In this document: in pieces, positions 1-8,174 of the stretch
Position numbering within the stretch: position 1 is the first letter of the stretch
Layout: every line of letters begins with the position of its first letter
Source: Bacteroidales bacterium UBA3816
GTDB lineage: Bacteria > Bacteroidota > Bacteroidia > Bacteroidales > P3
Assembly (NCBI GenBank): GCA_002368955.1
Contig: DFDY01000186.1
Coordinates: 1-25,114, forward strand
Direction: 5' to 3'
DNA length: 25,114 nt
Position numbers and translations under genes: made by a program
The notes under the pieces: generated by a model
What the model was told of the DNA's origin: nothing
What the model saw: only the letters and a program-made list of their open reading frames with translations
Databases searched by the model: none

Positions 1-950
1 GTGGGGGAGGGGAGGTGGATGCCTACGCTGTTGCGATATTGCGCCAGGTCCTCGCGGTGGCGGTTGGTGGAGAGGAAGACCTGCACGGTGCGGCAGACGC
101 TGTGTTGTTCGCGCAGTTTGACGGCGCAGGCGGCGGCATAGGTGCGTATGTCCTGCTCCAGGGTCTTGATGTCGTCGGTCATATAGACAAAGGTGCGGCT
201 CTGCATGATGCTGCGCTGTTTGGCGGGGCGGTGGAGGTCGATGCAGGGGGTGCCTTGCAGCTCGCGCCAGGTGTTGAGTCCGGCTGCAGAGAAAATGCGG
301 CTGAGCACCTTTTCGTCGCACTCCACTAATTGCTGGGCCGTATGGATGCCCATGCCGTAGAGTTTGGCGCGGCTCTGGCGGCCGATGCCCCACACGTCCG
401 CGATGTCGAGCAGCGATAGTGCCCGCTGTCGGCTCTCGGGCATGAGCACGCACACACCGTTGTAGCCCTTGTAGTGCTTGGCGTAGTGGGTGGCCACCTT
501 GGCCAGGGTGTAGGTCTGTGAGAGGCCGCAGCTGACGGGGATGCCGGTGCTCGTGGCAATCATCTCCTTGACCAGCGTGGCATAGTGGCGCAACTCGTCG
601 GGCTGGTCTGTGGGGAGAGTGCCAAAAAACTCGTCTACGGAGTATTGCACAAAATCCTGCACAATCTCCTGGCGCTGTACGTTCTCCATGATTTGGCGTG
701 AAATGCGGCGGTATTTCTTGTGGTCCACAGGGCAGATGACCACGTTGTTCATCTTGATGAGGTTGCGCACCTGAAAGAGGGGCGTGCCACGTTTGAGGCC
801 CAAGGCCTTGGCCTCGGCGGTGAGGGCGAGGATGACGCCGCCCCCGTTCTCGGTCTCGTTGGCCACGACCACAGGTTTCCCCTCCAGCCCGGGACGGGTG
901 GCTACCTCACAAGAGGCAAAATAGGAATTGCAGTCGATATGCAGGAACAT
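1..950 (-). CDS. Y-family DNA polymerase (UmuC/DinB type), 3' end cut by window edge
   Basis: Translesion DNA polymerase that copies past damaged template bases. 316 codons are visible of an expected 400 or so. The palm begins with IDCNSYFASCE (Asp6, first metal ligand), followed by GKPVVVANE and AEAKALG; the catalytic acidic pair is Asp106-Glu107 in YSVDEFF. GIGRQSRAKLYGMG near residue 190 is the helix-hairpin-helix of the thumb, and the little-finger domain starts near residue 235 (QRSIMQSRTF). The ATG at 948-950 is preceded in frame by two stop codons, so the start is secure apart from a TTG two codons upstream. The usual Arg of the fingers motif (ARS) is replaced by Leu (LALTAEAK). No umuD-like gene lies upstream. 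A promoter lies about 95 bases ahead. UmuC versus DinB subfamily cannot be settled because the C-terminus is missing. Confidence 0.9.
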   Translation of the reverse strand, partial: MFLHIDCNSYFASCEVATRPGLEGKPVVVANETENGGGVILALTAEAKALGLKRGTPLFQVRNLIKMNNVVICPVDHKKYRRISRQIMENVQRQEIVQDFVQYSVDEFFGTLPTDQPDELRHYATLVKEMIATSTGIPVSCGLSQTYTLAKVATHYAKHYKGYNGVCVLMPESRQRALSLLDIADVWGIGRQSRAKLYGMGIHTAQQLVECDEKVLSRIFSAAGLNTWRELQGTPCIDLHRPAKQRSIMQSRTFVYMTDDIKTLEQDIRTYAAACAVKLREQHSVCRTVQVFLSTNRHREDLAQYRNSVGIHLPSP

Positions 951-991
951 GGTCAAAAATTATTAAATAATGCCCAAACGATTTCTCCTAT

Positions 992-1029
992 AGCCGTTTG
1001 CGACCATCTGTGAGTCCGCACAAACGGCT
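992..1029 (-). promoter_or_regulatory. Inverted repeat in the polymerase leader
   Basis: AGCCGTTTG (992-1000) and CAAACGGCT (1021-1029) are perfect 9-base inverted arms separated by 20 bases. They lie between the predicted transcription start and the start codon, with no T-tract on either side. This could be a leader RNA hairpin or a repressor site for damage-controlled expression; the sequence alone does not decide. Confidence 0.5.
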
Positions 1030-1041
1030 TAGTTCATGCTG

Positions 1042-1073
1042 CAAAAATACATCTTTTTTTCGTTATACGCAAA
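1042..1073 (-). promoter_or_regulatory. Bacteroidota-type promoter for the Y-family polymerase gene
   Basis: Read on the minus strand, TTTG (1070-1073) is followed by 20 bases and TATTTTTG (1042-1049), an exact match to the Bacteroidota -33 TTTG / -7 TAnnTTTG consensus. The predicted RNA start is near 1035, giving a leader of about 85 bases before the ATG at 950. Confidence 0.7.
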
Positions 1074-1460
1074 AGTAAAAAGAGGGCCGTCGGCCGTGGC
1101 AATTCAAATGCCTTGCCTAAGCGGTATCTCCCTCCTTTGGGCCACCCCCGTTCGAACAAGGCTTCAATCGAGGATGCTCGACACTTCCCCCTCGCCAGAT
1201 TATTGGGCCGGAAAAGAGCCGCAAATGAGTGGGAAGTGGGGCGTAAATTACTGTAGAATAGCCGAAAATGACCACTGCGATGCTGAAAATAAGGTCTTGT
1301 GTCGATGGTTTTGAAGAGGATGCAGAAAAGGGCGAACGGGTTCTGCCGCGACACTGCGTTTGAAGATAGGTGGTTGGGCTATTTGATAAAAAACTTTCGT
1401 CGTAGGGCAATAATATGCGGGATGATGCGTTAAAGAACTATAAAAATACATCGTAGAAAA
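1074..1460. other. Gene-free stretch between divergent genes
   Basis: No gene I can support. Bases 1090-1400 are GC-richer than the flanks and stay open in several frames on both strands (plus 1036-1314; minus 1034-1354, 1117-1410 and 1248-1469), none of which gives a recognisable protein. Short inverted repeats occur: GCCTTG (1110-1115)/CAAGGC (1157-1162) and CACTTCCC (1182-1189)/GGGAAGTG (1231-1238). It may be a repeated element, a structured RNA or gene remains. I see no TAnnTTTG box for the gene at 1461. Confidence 0.4.
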
Positions 1461-2924
1461 ATGAAGCATACTGTTAGATTGTTCAGCGTTGTGCTATTTG
1501 TTCTGCTGGCCTCAGTGGCTGGGGCACAAACCAATATCACCATCCATGGCGAGGTGGTGGACGGGGCCGGAAAAGAGGTCTACCTCTACCACTACACCGA
1601 CATGCTCACCCTCACCGAAGAGTTGGTGGACCAGACCACCATTAATCAAAATCGGCATTTCGAGCTGAAGGCCTACGCCAACTATCCCACCTTGATGATA
1701 TTGCAGATAGAGAACTACAGCCAGTCGTTCTTTGTGGAGCCTGGGCGCGACTATGAGGTTTACGTGCCCCGCTTCGATTGGGACCTGAGCGACAAGAAGA
1801 ATGTCTTTCTCGACCCCGAGGTGCTGCCCTTGGAGTTTGTGAACATGCCCAAGGACGAGCTCAACGGCCTGATTTCTAACTACGAAGCCGTGGTGGCCCA
1901 ATACTTGGACGACCACCGCATCTTTTTCGATGCCCGCTTCCGTCCCCAGAAGCGCTATTTCGACAGCTTGGAGGTGGAGGTGCGGCAGAAGGCCCCCGAC
2001 ACCCGCAACGAGTTTTTCAACCGCTACAAACGCTACCAGCTGGCCAGCCTGAAGTACAGCCTGCACTTCGACAGTCGCAAAAATATGGTCAACCGCTATA
2101 TCAAAGACCAACCTATCCTCTACTACGACGACAACTACATGTCGTTCTTCACCACCCTGTTTGCCAACACCGTGTCGAAAGGCACCACCAAGATTCCCAT
2201 CTGGCAGATGGCCTCGTGGGTGAACAACCTGAAAGTGAATGTCTATCTCGACTCGCTGGGCACCGACACCCTGTTGCGCAACGAACAGGTGCGTGAACTG
2301 GTGGCCCTGCAAGCCTTGCAGGAGTCGTTCTATCAGTCGCAGTACTACGAGCCGGGCAAGGTGGTGAGCATGATAAGCCTCATCGGAAGCAAGAGCAAGT
2401 TTCCAGAGCACAAGGTGCTGGCCGAGCGCATCATCGCCAACCTGCACCAGCTGGAGGAAGGCAAGGAGGTGCCCACCTTTGAGCTGCCCGACGTGGAAAA
2501 AAATATGGTGTCGCTGGATGGGCTGAAAGGCAAGTGGGTCTATATGGCCTTTGTGCACGTAGGCGACCCCAACTGCCTTGCCGAGCTGGAGACCATGGCG
2601 CATTTCAAGGACAGCATCTACACGAAGAACAAGAACGTGGAATTTGTGACTATCTGCTGCGACCGTGAGTTCCAGAAGATGTACCACTTCCTGAAGAATT
2701 CAAAGAGAGGGTCAAAATATGACTGGACCTGGCTGCACTTCAACGGCAACTACAAGCTGCTGGAACACTACCAGGTGGTCTCCTATCCCCATTTCATCCT
2801 CATCAACCCCGAGGGGCAGCTGCAATATGCCATCACGCCGCAGCCTGCCAGCGGTTTCCTGCTGCATGGCCCCTGGCAGACCAAGGAAGAGGAGCAAGAG
2901 AAGCCCTTCATTCTGCGCTATTAG
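1461..2924 (+). CDS. Exported thioredoxin-fold (TlpA/AhpC-TSA-like) protein without CxxC
   Basis: 487 residues with a signal peptide (residues 1-23, ending GAQ), so periplasmic or outer-membrane associated. The N-terminal part (about 24-110) starts ITIHGEVVDGAGKEVYLYHY, resembling the beta domain found ahead of TlpA domains in Bacteroidota. A helical middle region follows. The thioredoxin-like domain covers about residues 330-475, with VPTFELPDVEKN, then GKWVYMAFVHVGDPNC, and a cis-proline site SYP (Pro443). At the active-site position only one Cys is present (Cys372, in GDPNC); the usual WCxxC is absent. A Cys399-Cys400 pair (TICCD) lies just after. It may therefore be a non-redox or single-cysteine member. 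It stands alone: divergent from the polymerase gene and 192 bases before the TPR gene. The fold assignment is firm; the function is not known. Confidence 0.75.
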   Translation: MKHTVRLFSVVLFVLLASVAGAQTNITIHGEVVDGAGKEVYLYHYTDMLTLTEELVDQTTINQNRHFELKAYANYPTLMILQIENYSQSFFVEPGRDYEVYVPRFDWDLSDKKNVFLDPEVLPLEFVNMPKDELNGLISNYEAVVAQYLDDHRIFFDARFRPQKRYFDSLEVEVRQKAPDTRNEFFNRYKRYQLASLKYSLHFDSRKNMVNRYIKDQPILYYDDNYMSFFTTLFANTVSKGTTKIPIWQMASWVNNLKVNVYLDSLGTDTLLRNEQVRELVALQALQESFYQSQYYEPGKVVSMISLIGSKSKFPEHKVLAERIIANLHQLEEGKEVPTFELPDVEKNMVSLDGLKGKWVYMAFVHVGDPNCLAELETMAHFKDSIYTKNKNVEFVTICCDREFQKMYHFLKNSKRGSKYDWTWLHFNGNYKLLEHYQVVSYPHFILINPEGQLQYAITPQPASGFLLHGPWQTKEEEQEKPFILRY

Positions 2925-2951
2925 GCATGGTGATTGCCGTCGTTTCTGATG

Positions 2952-2975
2952 CCGAATTCTGAATTCGGAATTCAG
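2952..2975. repeat. Three 7-base repeats of GAATTCn forming overlapping palindromes
   Basis: GAATTC occurs at 2954-2959, 2961-2966 and 2968-2973, exactly 7 bases apart. CCGAATTC-T-GAATTCGG is a near-perfect hairpin, and TGAATTC-G-GAATTCA forms an alternative, mutually exclusive one. It lies 28 bases after the stop of the upstream gene but has no T-tract, so it is not a standard terminator. Confidence 0.6.
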
Positions 2976-3116
2976 GGTGATTGCTGCTGTTCTGTTTTGC
3001 TTTCACCCATGTTTTGCCCTACTAACATTCCGCTGTTGACAAAAATGATGCAGGTGGGCTGATGTTTTATTATATTATTAGTATTTTTACTTTCTAAATT
3101 AAGAAACAATTGTTTT

Positions 3117-6100
3117 ATGCAACGAATTAAAGTTCTTTTAGTTATCGTGCTTGTGGCTCTTTCTGCCCCCACGGTTTTGGCGCAAAAATCGTCGCCGGAC
3201 GAGGCTGTGCGGCAGCTATACCGCCAGGCACTGGACCTATACCAGAAGGAAAAGTATGCCTCAGCGCAGAATCTTTTCGACAAACTCACCGTCAGCGCGA
3301 CCCCCTTGGACGAGCAGATGGCAGCCGAAGCGTGCTACTATGGGGCCGTGTGTGCCGAAAAGCTTAGCAACAACGACGCCGATTTCCGCCTGACGGAATT
3401 CCTCCGCCGCTATCCGCAGAGCGTGCATACCAACATGGCCTATTTCTATCTGGGCAACTATCACTACTCCAAGGGCGACTACGACAAAGCCCTCAAATAC
3501 TATAAAAATGTGGTCTCGCGCGAAGTGGAGTACGGCCATCGCGGCGAGTTCAACTTCAAGATGGGCTACTGCTATTTCAACGACCAGGACTATAATGAGG
3601 CCAAGAAATATTTCTCACAGGAAATCAACGGCAAGTCCAAGTACACCAATGCCGCCATATATTATTATGCCCACATGCAGTATATGGACTGCAAGTACGA
3701 CCTGGCCCTGCGCAACTTTCAGAAACTGCAGTCGGACCGTAGGTTTGCCAAGATAGTCCCCTCCTACATTGCCCGCATTTACTATTATCTGGGCAAAGAC
3801 GACGAGCTGTTGCAGATGGCTCCGACATTGCTGTTGGAAGAGGATGTCTTCAAAAAGAACGAAATACGCCAAATGGTGGCCGAGGTTTATTTTAACCGCG
3901 GGGAATATAAGAACGCCCTAGACTACTACAATGCCGCCATGCGCAACCGCGACGACAAGGACGACACCGACCCCACGCAGACCTTTGCCGGCAGCAATGC
4001 CCGCGGCACCAAGAAGAGCAACACCGCCGCCCTGGTGGCCTGCACCCCGCAGGACAACTACTATCAGGTGGGCTACTGCTACTATATGTTGCACCAATAC
4101 GACTCTGCCCAGTTCTACCTGAGCAAGAAGACCGCCTGTGTGGACAGCGTGGCGCAGAATGCCCTCTACGTGCTGGGCGACGTGGACCTGAAATTGGGTC
4201 GCAAGAACGAAGCCCGCAGCATGTTCCTCCAGGCCTCCACCATGGATTTCGACCCCAAGATTAAAGAGGATGCACAGTTCAACTATGCCAAGCTCTCCTA
4301 CGAACTCAACGCCAACCCTTACAACGAGAGCATCCGCTCTTTCGAGGACTACTTGGTCAAGTACCCCAAGACCTCGCACAAAAAGGAAGTCGAGGAAATC
4401 CTCACCTCGCTCTATTTCAGCACCCGCAACTACAAAGACGCCCTCACCCTCATTGAGAAGATTCCCGACCGCAGTGCCGTGATGAATCAGGCATACCAAC
4501 GCATTGTCATCAACCGTGGCATAGAGGTGTTCAACACCGGAAACCTCAAATCTGCCGCCACCTATTTTCAGAAGGCGATGAAAATCAATGCCCTGCCGAA
4601 ATACACTACTGATGCCTACTACCTCTATGCCGAATCCCGCTACCGCCTGGGAGACTTCGAGGCCGCAGGCAAAACGCTGGACCGCTTTATGCTCAGCACC
4701 AATGCTACTACATCCCCCTACTACCGCCAGGCCCTCTACACCCATGGCTATCTCTGCATGAAACGTGAAAACATCTCCGATGCGACCGACGACTTCAAGA
4801 TGTTTGTGCGCTTGGCCGACCGGAGCATTGATGCCCACCAAGTGAACGACGTTTACAACCGCCTCGGCGACTGCAGCTACCTCAACAGCAAGTATGCCGA
4901 AGCCATCAAATTTTATGACCATGTGATTGAGGCCAACGATGCTGATGCAGACTACGCCACCTATCAAAAGGCCCTCTGCTACGGAGCCTTGGGCAAATAT
5001 GGCGAGAAACTGACCTATCTGAACCAGATTTTTGAACGCTACAAGGAATCTCCGCTGGCAGCCAAAGCCCTTTTTGAGGTGGGCAACACCTATCTGGTTA
5101 GCGACAACAACAGCATGGCGCTGCTCTATTTCAACAACTTTCGCAATCAGTACCCCTCCAACAGCCTGGTCAAGACCGCCCTGCTGAATATAGGCCTTAT
5201 CTACTACAACACCGACCGCAATGACGAGGCCTTGGAGGTTTTTGACCAACTGCTGACCAACTATGCCGGCACTGACGAGGCCCGCGATGCTCTCAGCACC
5301 GTCAAGAACATCTATGTCAGCCAGAACCGTGTGGACGAATATTTTGGCTACGTCAAGCGTACCACCAAGAGCACCGTCTCCACCGTGGAGCAGGACAGCA
5401 CCCTCTATATGTCGGCTGAGAACCAGTACATGAATGGCGACTGCGAGAGCAGCGTGAAGAGTTTCGAGAACTATCTGGACAAATTTCCCGAAGGCCTCTT
5501 CCATCTCCAGGCCCACTACTATGCTGCCGACTGTCTCTTCCGTACCGGCCAGAACGAGCGCGCCCTGCCGCACTATGAGGCTGTGGCCAGTGCCGGCCGC
5601 AACAGCTACTCGGAGCGTTCGTTGCAAAACGCCGCCAACATTGCCTACAACCTAAACAACTTCACCAAGGCCCTCGACCTCTACAACCAATTGGTTGCTA
5701 TGGCCGAGAGCGACAACAGCCGCATTGGTGGACGTGTGGGCTATATGCGCAGCTGGATTCGTCTGGATATGCGCGACAGTGTCATAGCCGCAGCCCGTCA
5801 GTTGCTCAGTGAGACCAAAATCACTGATGAGCTGCGCGATGAGGCGCGCATCAGCATGGCCCGCTGCTACTATGAGCACGCCTCCACCTATCGCCAAGCC
5901 GACAGCCTCTATTCGCTTCTCAAGAATTCCACCAACGGCGATTACAGCGGTGAGGCCTCTTATCGCATTGCTGAGATGCGTTTCCTTCAGCAGGACTATG
6001 ACGGCTCCGAACGAGCCATCGAGACCATAGCAGCCGACCCCGTCAGCGACTACTGGCTGGCCAAGTCCTTCATCCTTTGGGCCGACATATTCCACGCCCG

Positions 6101-6287
6101 AGGCAACAATCTGCAGGCCAAACAGACCTTGCAGAGCATCATAGACAACTATGACGGCGACGACCTTGTGCAGGTGGCCTTGCAAAAGCGCAATGCCATT
6201 CTGGAAGAGGAACAGCCCCCACAGCAACCCGAAGAGGAAGAAGTTGTCATAGAACTTGAAAGCGAAGTAGAAACAGATAATCAATAA
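3117..6287 (+). CDS. Large periplasmic TPR-repeat protein
   Basis: 1056 residues. Signal peptide at 1-23 (ends VLAQ). Nearly the whole mature chain is tetratricopeptide-like helical repeats, e.g. AYFYLGNYHYSKGDYDKALK (about 104-123), KMGYCYFNDQDYNEAKKYF (about 148-166) and ALFEVGNTYLVSDNNSMALL (about 655). The C-terminus (about residue 1030 on) is a Gln/Pro/Glu-rich acidic tail, probably disordered. It has no catalytic motif, so it is a scaffold or binding protein, probably periplasmic. Only 5 bases separate its stop from the next ATG, so it is translated with the outer-membrane barrel that follows and the two probably work together. From general knowledge, a TPR protein of this size next to a barrel is common in Bacteroidota; the exact role is unassigned. 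A long minus-strand reading frame inside it is a shadow. Confidence 0.85.
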   Translation: MQRIKVLLVIVLVALSAPTVLAQKSSPDEAVRQLYRQALDLYQKEKYASAQNLFDKLTVSATPLDEQMAAEACYYGAVCAEKLSNNDADFRLTEFLRRYPQSVHTNMAYFYLGNYHYSKGDYDKALKYYKNVVSREVEYGHRGEFNFKMGYCYFNDQDYNEAKKYFSQEINGKSKYTNAAIYYYAHMQYMDCKYDLALRNFQKLQSDRRFAKIVPSYIARIYYYLGKDDELLQMAPTLLLEEDVFKKNEIRQMVAEVYFNRGEYKNALDYYNAAMRNRDDKDDTDPTQTFAGSNARGTKKSNTAALVACTPQDNYYQVGYCYYMLHQYDSAQFYLSKKTACVDSVAQNALYVLGDVDLKLGRKNEARSMFLQASTMDFDPKIKEDAQFNYAKLSYELNANPYNESIRSFEDYLVKYPKTSHKKEVEEILTSLYFSTRNYKDALTLIEKIPDRSAVMNQAYQRIVINRGIEVFNTGNLKSAATYFQKAMKINALPKYTTDAYYLYAESRYRLGDFEAAGKTLDRFMLSTNATTSPYYRQALYTHGYLCMKRENISDATDDFKMFVRLADRSIDAHQVNDVYNRLGDCSYLNSKYAEAIKFYDHVIEANDADADYATYQKALCYGALGKYGEKLTYLNQIFERYKESPLAAKALFEVGNTYLVSDNNSMALLYFNNFRNQYPSNSLVKTALLNIGLIYYNTDRNDEALEVFDQLLTNYAGTDEARDALSTVKNIYVSQNRVDEYFGYVKRTTKSTVSTVEQDSTLYMSAENQYMNGDCESSVKSFENYLDKFPEGLFHLQAHYYAADCLFRTGQNERALPHYEAVASAGRNSYSERSLQNAANIAYNLNNFTKALDLYNQLVAMAESDNSRIGGRVGYMRSWIRLDMRDSVIAAARQLLSETKITDELRDEARISMARCYYEHASTYRQADSLYSLLKNSTNGDYSGEASYRIAEMRFLQQDYDGSERAIETIAADPVSDYWLAKSFILWADIFHARGNNLQAKQTLQSIIDNYDGDDLVQVALQKRNAILEEEQPPQQPEEEEVVIELESEVETDNQ

Positions 6288-6292
6288 GCCTT

Positions 6293-8155
6293 ATGAGATA
6301 CGCAAAGTTTTTTTCCACTATATTATTCGTAACGTTGTCGGCCATGGGCTTCACTAGCCGTGCCCAATCAGACAGCAATGTATACAATGAGCGCGTGATT
6401 GTCACCAGCCGCTATAAACCAGTGGTTGAGGAGATGCCAAAAGTAAATGTGGCCCCCACCATCACAGACACCGTCTCCACTATCAGCAAGTCGTTCACTT
6501 ATGACATCAGCACCCGCCGCCTGACCTCACTCTACGAGCCTTCGCGCATCAAGGCGGCACGCATCATAGGCGAACCAGCCACACGTCTTTACAACAACTA
6601 CCTCAAGTTGGGATTGGGTAACTACTGGTCGCCCCTGGCCGAGCTGTATTTCAACTCGCTCCGCAGTCCAAACAAAAACTACGGTGTTCGCCTTGTCCAT
6701 CGCTCTTCGTGGGGCACGATCGGCTTCCCAGGCGAAGAAACCCCATCCGCCACACATTATGGTCAAGCCCCCTTCTCGCTCACCGATGTCACCCTCTTTG
6801 GCAAACTCATCACTAAAAAGAACCTGCAACTCAGTGCCGACCTGGGCTATCAGAGCGACTTCAACCGCTACTATGGCTTCAATGACAGCACGCTCTTTGC
6901 CGTCATGGGCCTCAACCGCGACGACTTAGAGAAATCCTCTTATAATATTGCATACAATAATGCCTCCGTCAACTTCGGCGTTAAGACCCTCAACACCGAT
7001 GTCCACGCCCTGGGCTATGAGGCCAATCTCAATGTTACCGACCTCTTTGCCTCCTACAGCCAAAACGAACTGAATTTCAACCTTGATGGCAATATCCATT
7101 ACGGATTCACATTGGCTCAAAAGTATAAAGGGGTGGCCTATCTGCACCTCACTTATAACGGTTTCTTCAACAACTTCGACCCGCTGGCTCTCCCCCTTGG
7201 TGCAGACAGCCTTTTCGAGGCCGCATTGCTCGACCGTGACGAGACCACGGGCCGCAGCATTCTGGCCGACCGTGGCTCCCACCACCTTTACAAGGCCAAC
7301 CCCTATCTCGACTTCATCTTCTCCGATTTTCAGATCCATGCTGGTGCCGTTGTGGCAGTGGATGCCTTCAACAGCAACAAGGGCAAAGTGCATGTCTACC
7401 CAGACGCCTCCGTCAGCAAGTCTTTCTTCAACGACCTGCTGAGTGCTACCCTCTATGCCCAAGGCAACATCGATGCTAACAGCTGGAATCAAATTCGCCT
7501 GGTCAATCCATATGTTGCCCCCGGCAGCCAAGTGCGTGCCCTCAGCCATTACGATTTTGCCGCCAAGCTGCGTTTCAACCTCAGCAAGAAGATTGATTTC
7601 AGCGTGTATGGCATGTATAGCTCTTTGGACGATGACCTTTCCTTCGAACTCGACCACCACTACACACTGCACAATGTATTCCGTCCCGTTTACGATTCCC
7701 TTACCCGCATCAAAGTGGGCGGTAACTTCGCCTTTGTCAACGATGAGATGCTACGTCTGGAGGTGAAGGGAAACTACTATATCTATAAGAACAAACGCAC
7801 CGAGATTCAGGGCGACCAGCGCGTTGAGGTGCCCCTCTATTACCGGCCCGATTTCGATGCCGGGCTGGCTGCCACCGTCAACTACCACGACAAAGTCATA
7901 GGCCGTTTAGAATTCCAGTGTCTGGGCCGTACCCCCTATGCCACAACCAAGGCCATCGATGGAGCCGACAGCACACTTTTCCTGCCCTTGCGCTATGGCC
8001 TGAATCTCGAAGTGGAGTATCGTCACAACAAAGCCCTCAGCTTTTTCCTCAAAGCCGACAACCTCCTCTTCCAGCGCTATTTCTACTGGCAGAACTATCC
8101 CAGCTATCGCGGCCTCTTCCTTCTCGGCCTTACCTACACCATCCCCACTAAATAA
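6293..8155 (+). CDS. Outer-membrane beta-barrel protein (TonB-receptor-like, no plug)
   Basis: 620 residues with a signal peptide (1-25, ending SRAQ). After a short N-terminal segment (VIVTSRYKPVVEE, about 35-47) the rest alternates hydrophobic and polar residues with many aromatics, as in a beta-barrel: NYLKLGLGNYWSPLAELYF, LQLSADLGYQSDF, FNLSKKIDFSVYGMYSSL. The end is GLFLLGLTYTIPTK, so the usual terminal aromatic is replaced by Lys. I see no plug domain and no clear TonB box, and at 620 residues it is shorter than most TonB-dependent receptors. It follows the TPR gene by 5 bases and precedes folC by 19, all in one apparent unit. The likely role is an outer-membrane channel or assembly partner of the TPR protein; substrate unknown. 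Confidence 0.75.
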   Translation: MRYAKFFSTILFVTLSAMGFTSRAQSDSNVYNERVIVTSRYKPVVEEMPKVNVAPTITDTVSTISKSFTYDISTRRLTSLYEPSRIKAARIIGEPATRLYNNYLKLGLGNYWSPLAELYFNSLRSPNKNYGVRLVHRSSWGTIGFPGEETPSATHYGQAPFSLTDVTLFGKLITKKNLQLSADLGYQSDFNRYYGFNDSTLFAVMGLNRDDLEKSSYNIAYNNASVNFGVKTLNTDVHALGYEANLNVTDLFASYSQNELNFNLDGNIHYGFTLAQKYKGVAYLHLTYNGFFNNFDPLALPLGADSLFEAALLDRDETTGRSILADRGSHHLYKANPYLDFIFSDFQIHAGAVVAVDAFNSNKGKVHVYPDASVSKSFFNDLLSATLYAQGNIDANSWNQIRLVNPYVAPGSQVRALSHYDFAAKLRFNLSKKIDFSVYGMYSSLDDDLSFELDHHYTLHNVFRPVYDSLTRIKVGGNFAFVNDEMLRLEVKGNYYIYKNKRTEIQGDQRVEVPLYYRPDFDAGLAATVNYHDKVIGRLEFQCLGRTPYATTKAIDGADSTLFLPLRYGLNLEVEYRHNKALSFFLKADNLLFQRYFYWQNYPSYRGLFLLGLTYTIPTK

Positions 8156-8174
8156 TCTGCTGTTTAGGACAAAT

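Noticed and set aside
1145..1165. GTTCGAAC resembling a tRNA T-loop
   Set aside because: The flanking bases do not form a T-arm stem and no acceptor or anticodon arm can be drawn around it.
1512..2687. Minus-strand open frame of 391 codons inside the thioredoxin-fold gene
   Set aside because: Same reason: His/Val/Leu-rich shadow with no domain, while the plus strand has a signal peptide and a recognisable fold.
3918..5627. Long minus-strand open frame (569 codons) inside the TPR gene
   Set aside because: It lies wholly within a well-supported TPR gene, has no recognisable domain, and its Val/Gly/His-rich make-up is what GC-rich codons give on the opposite strand.
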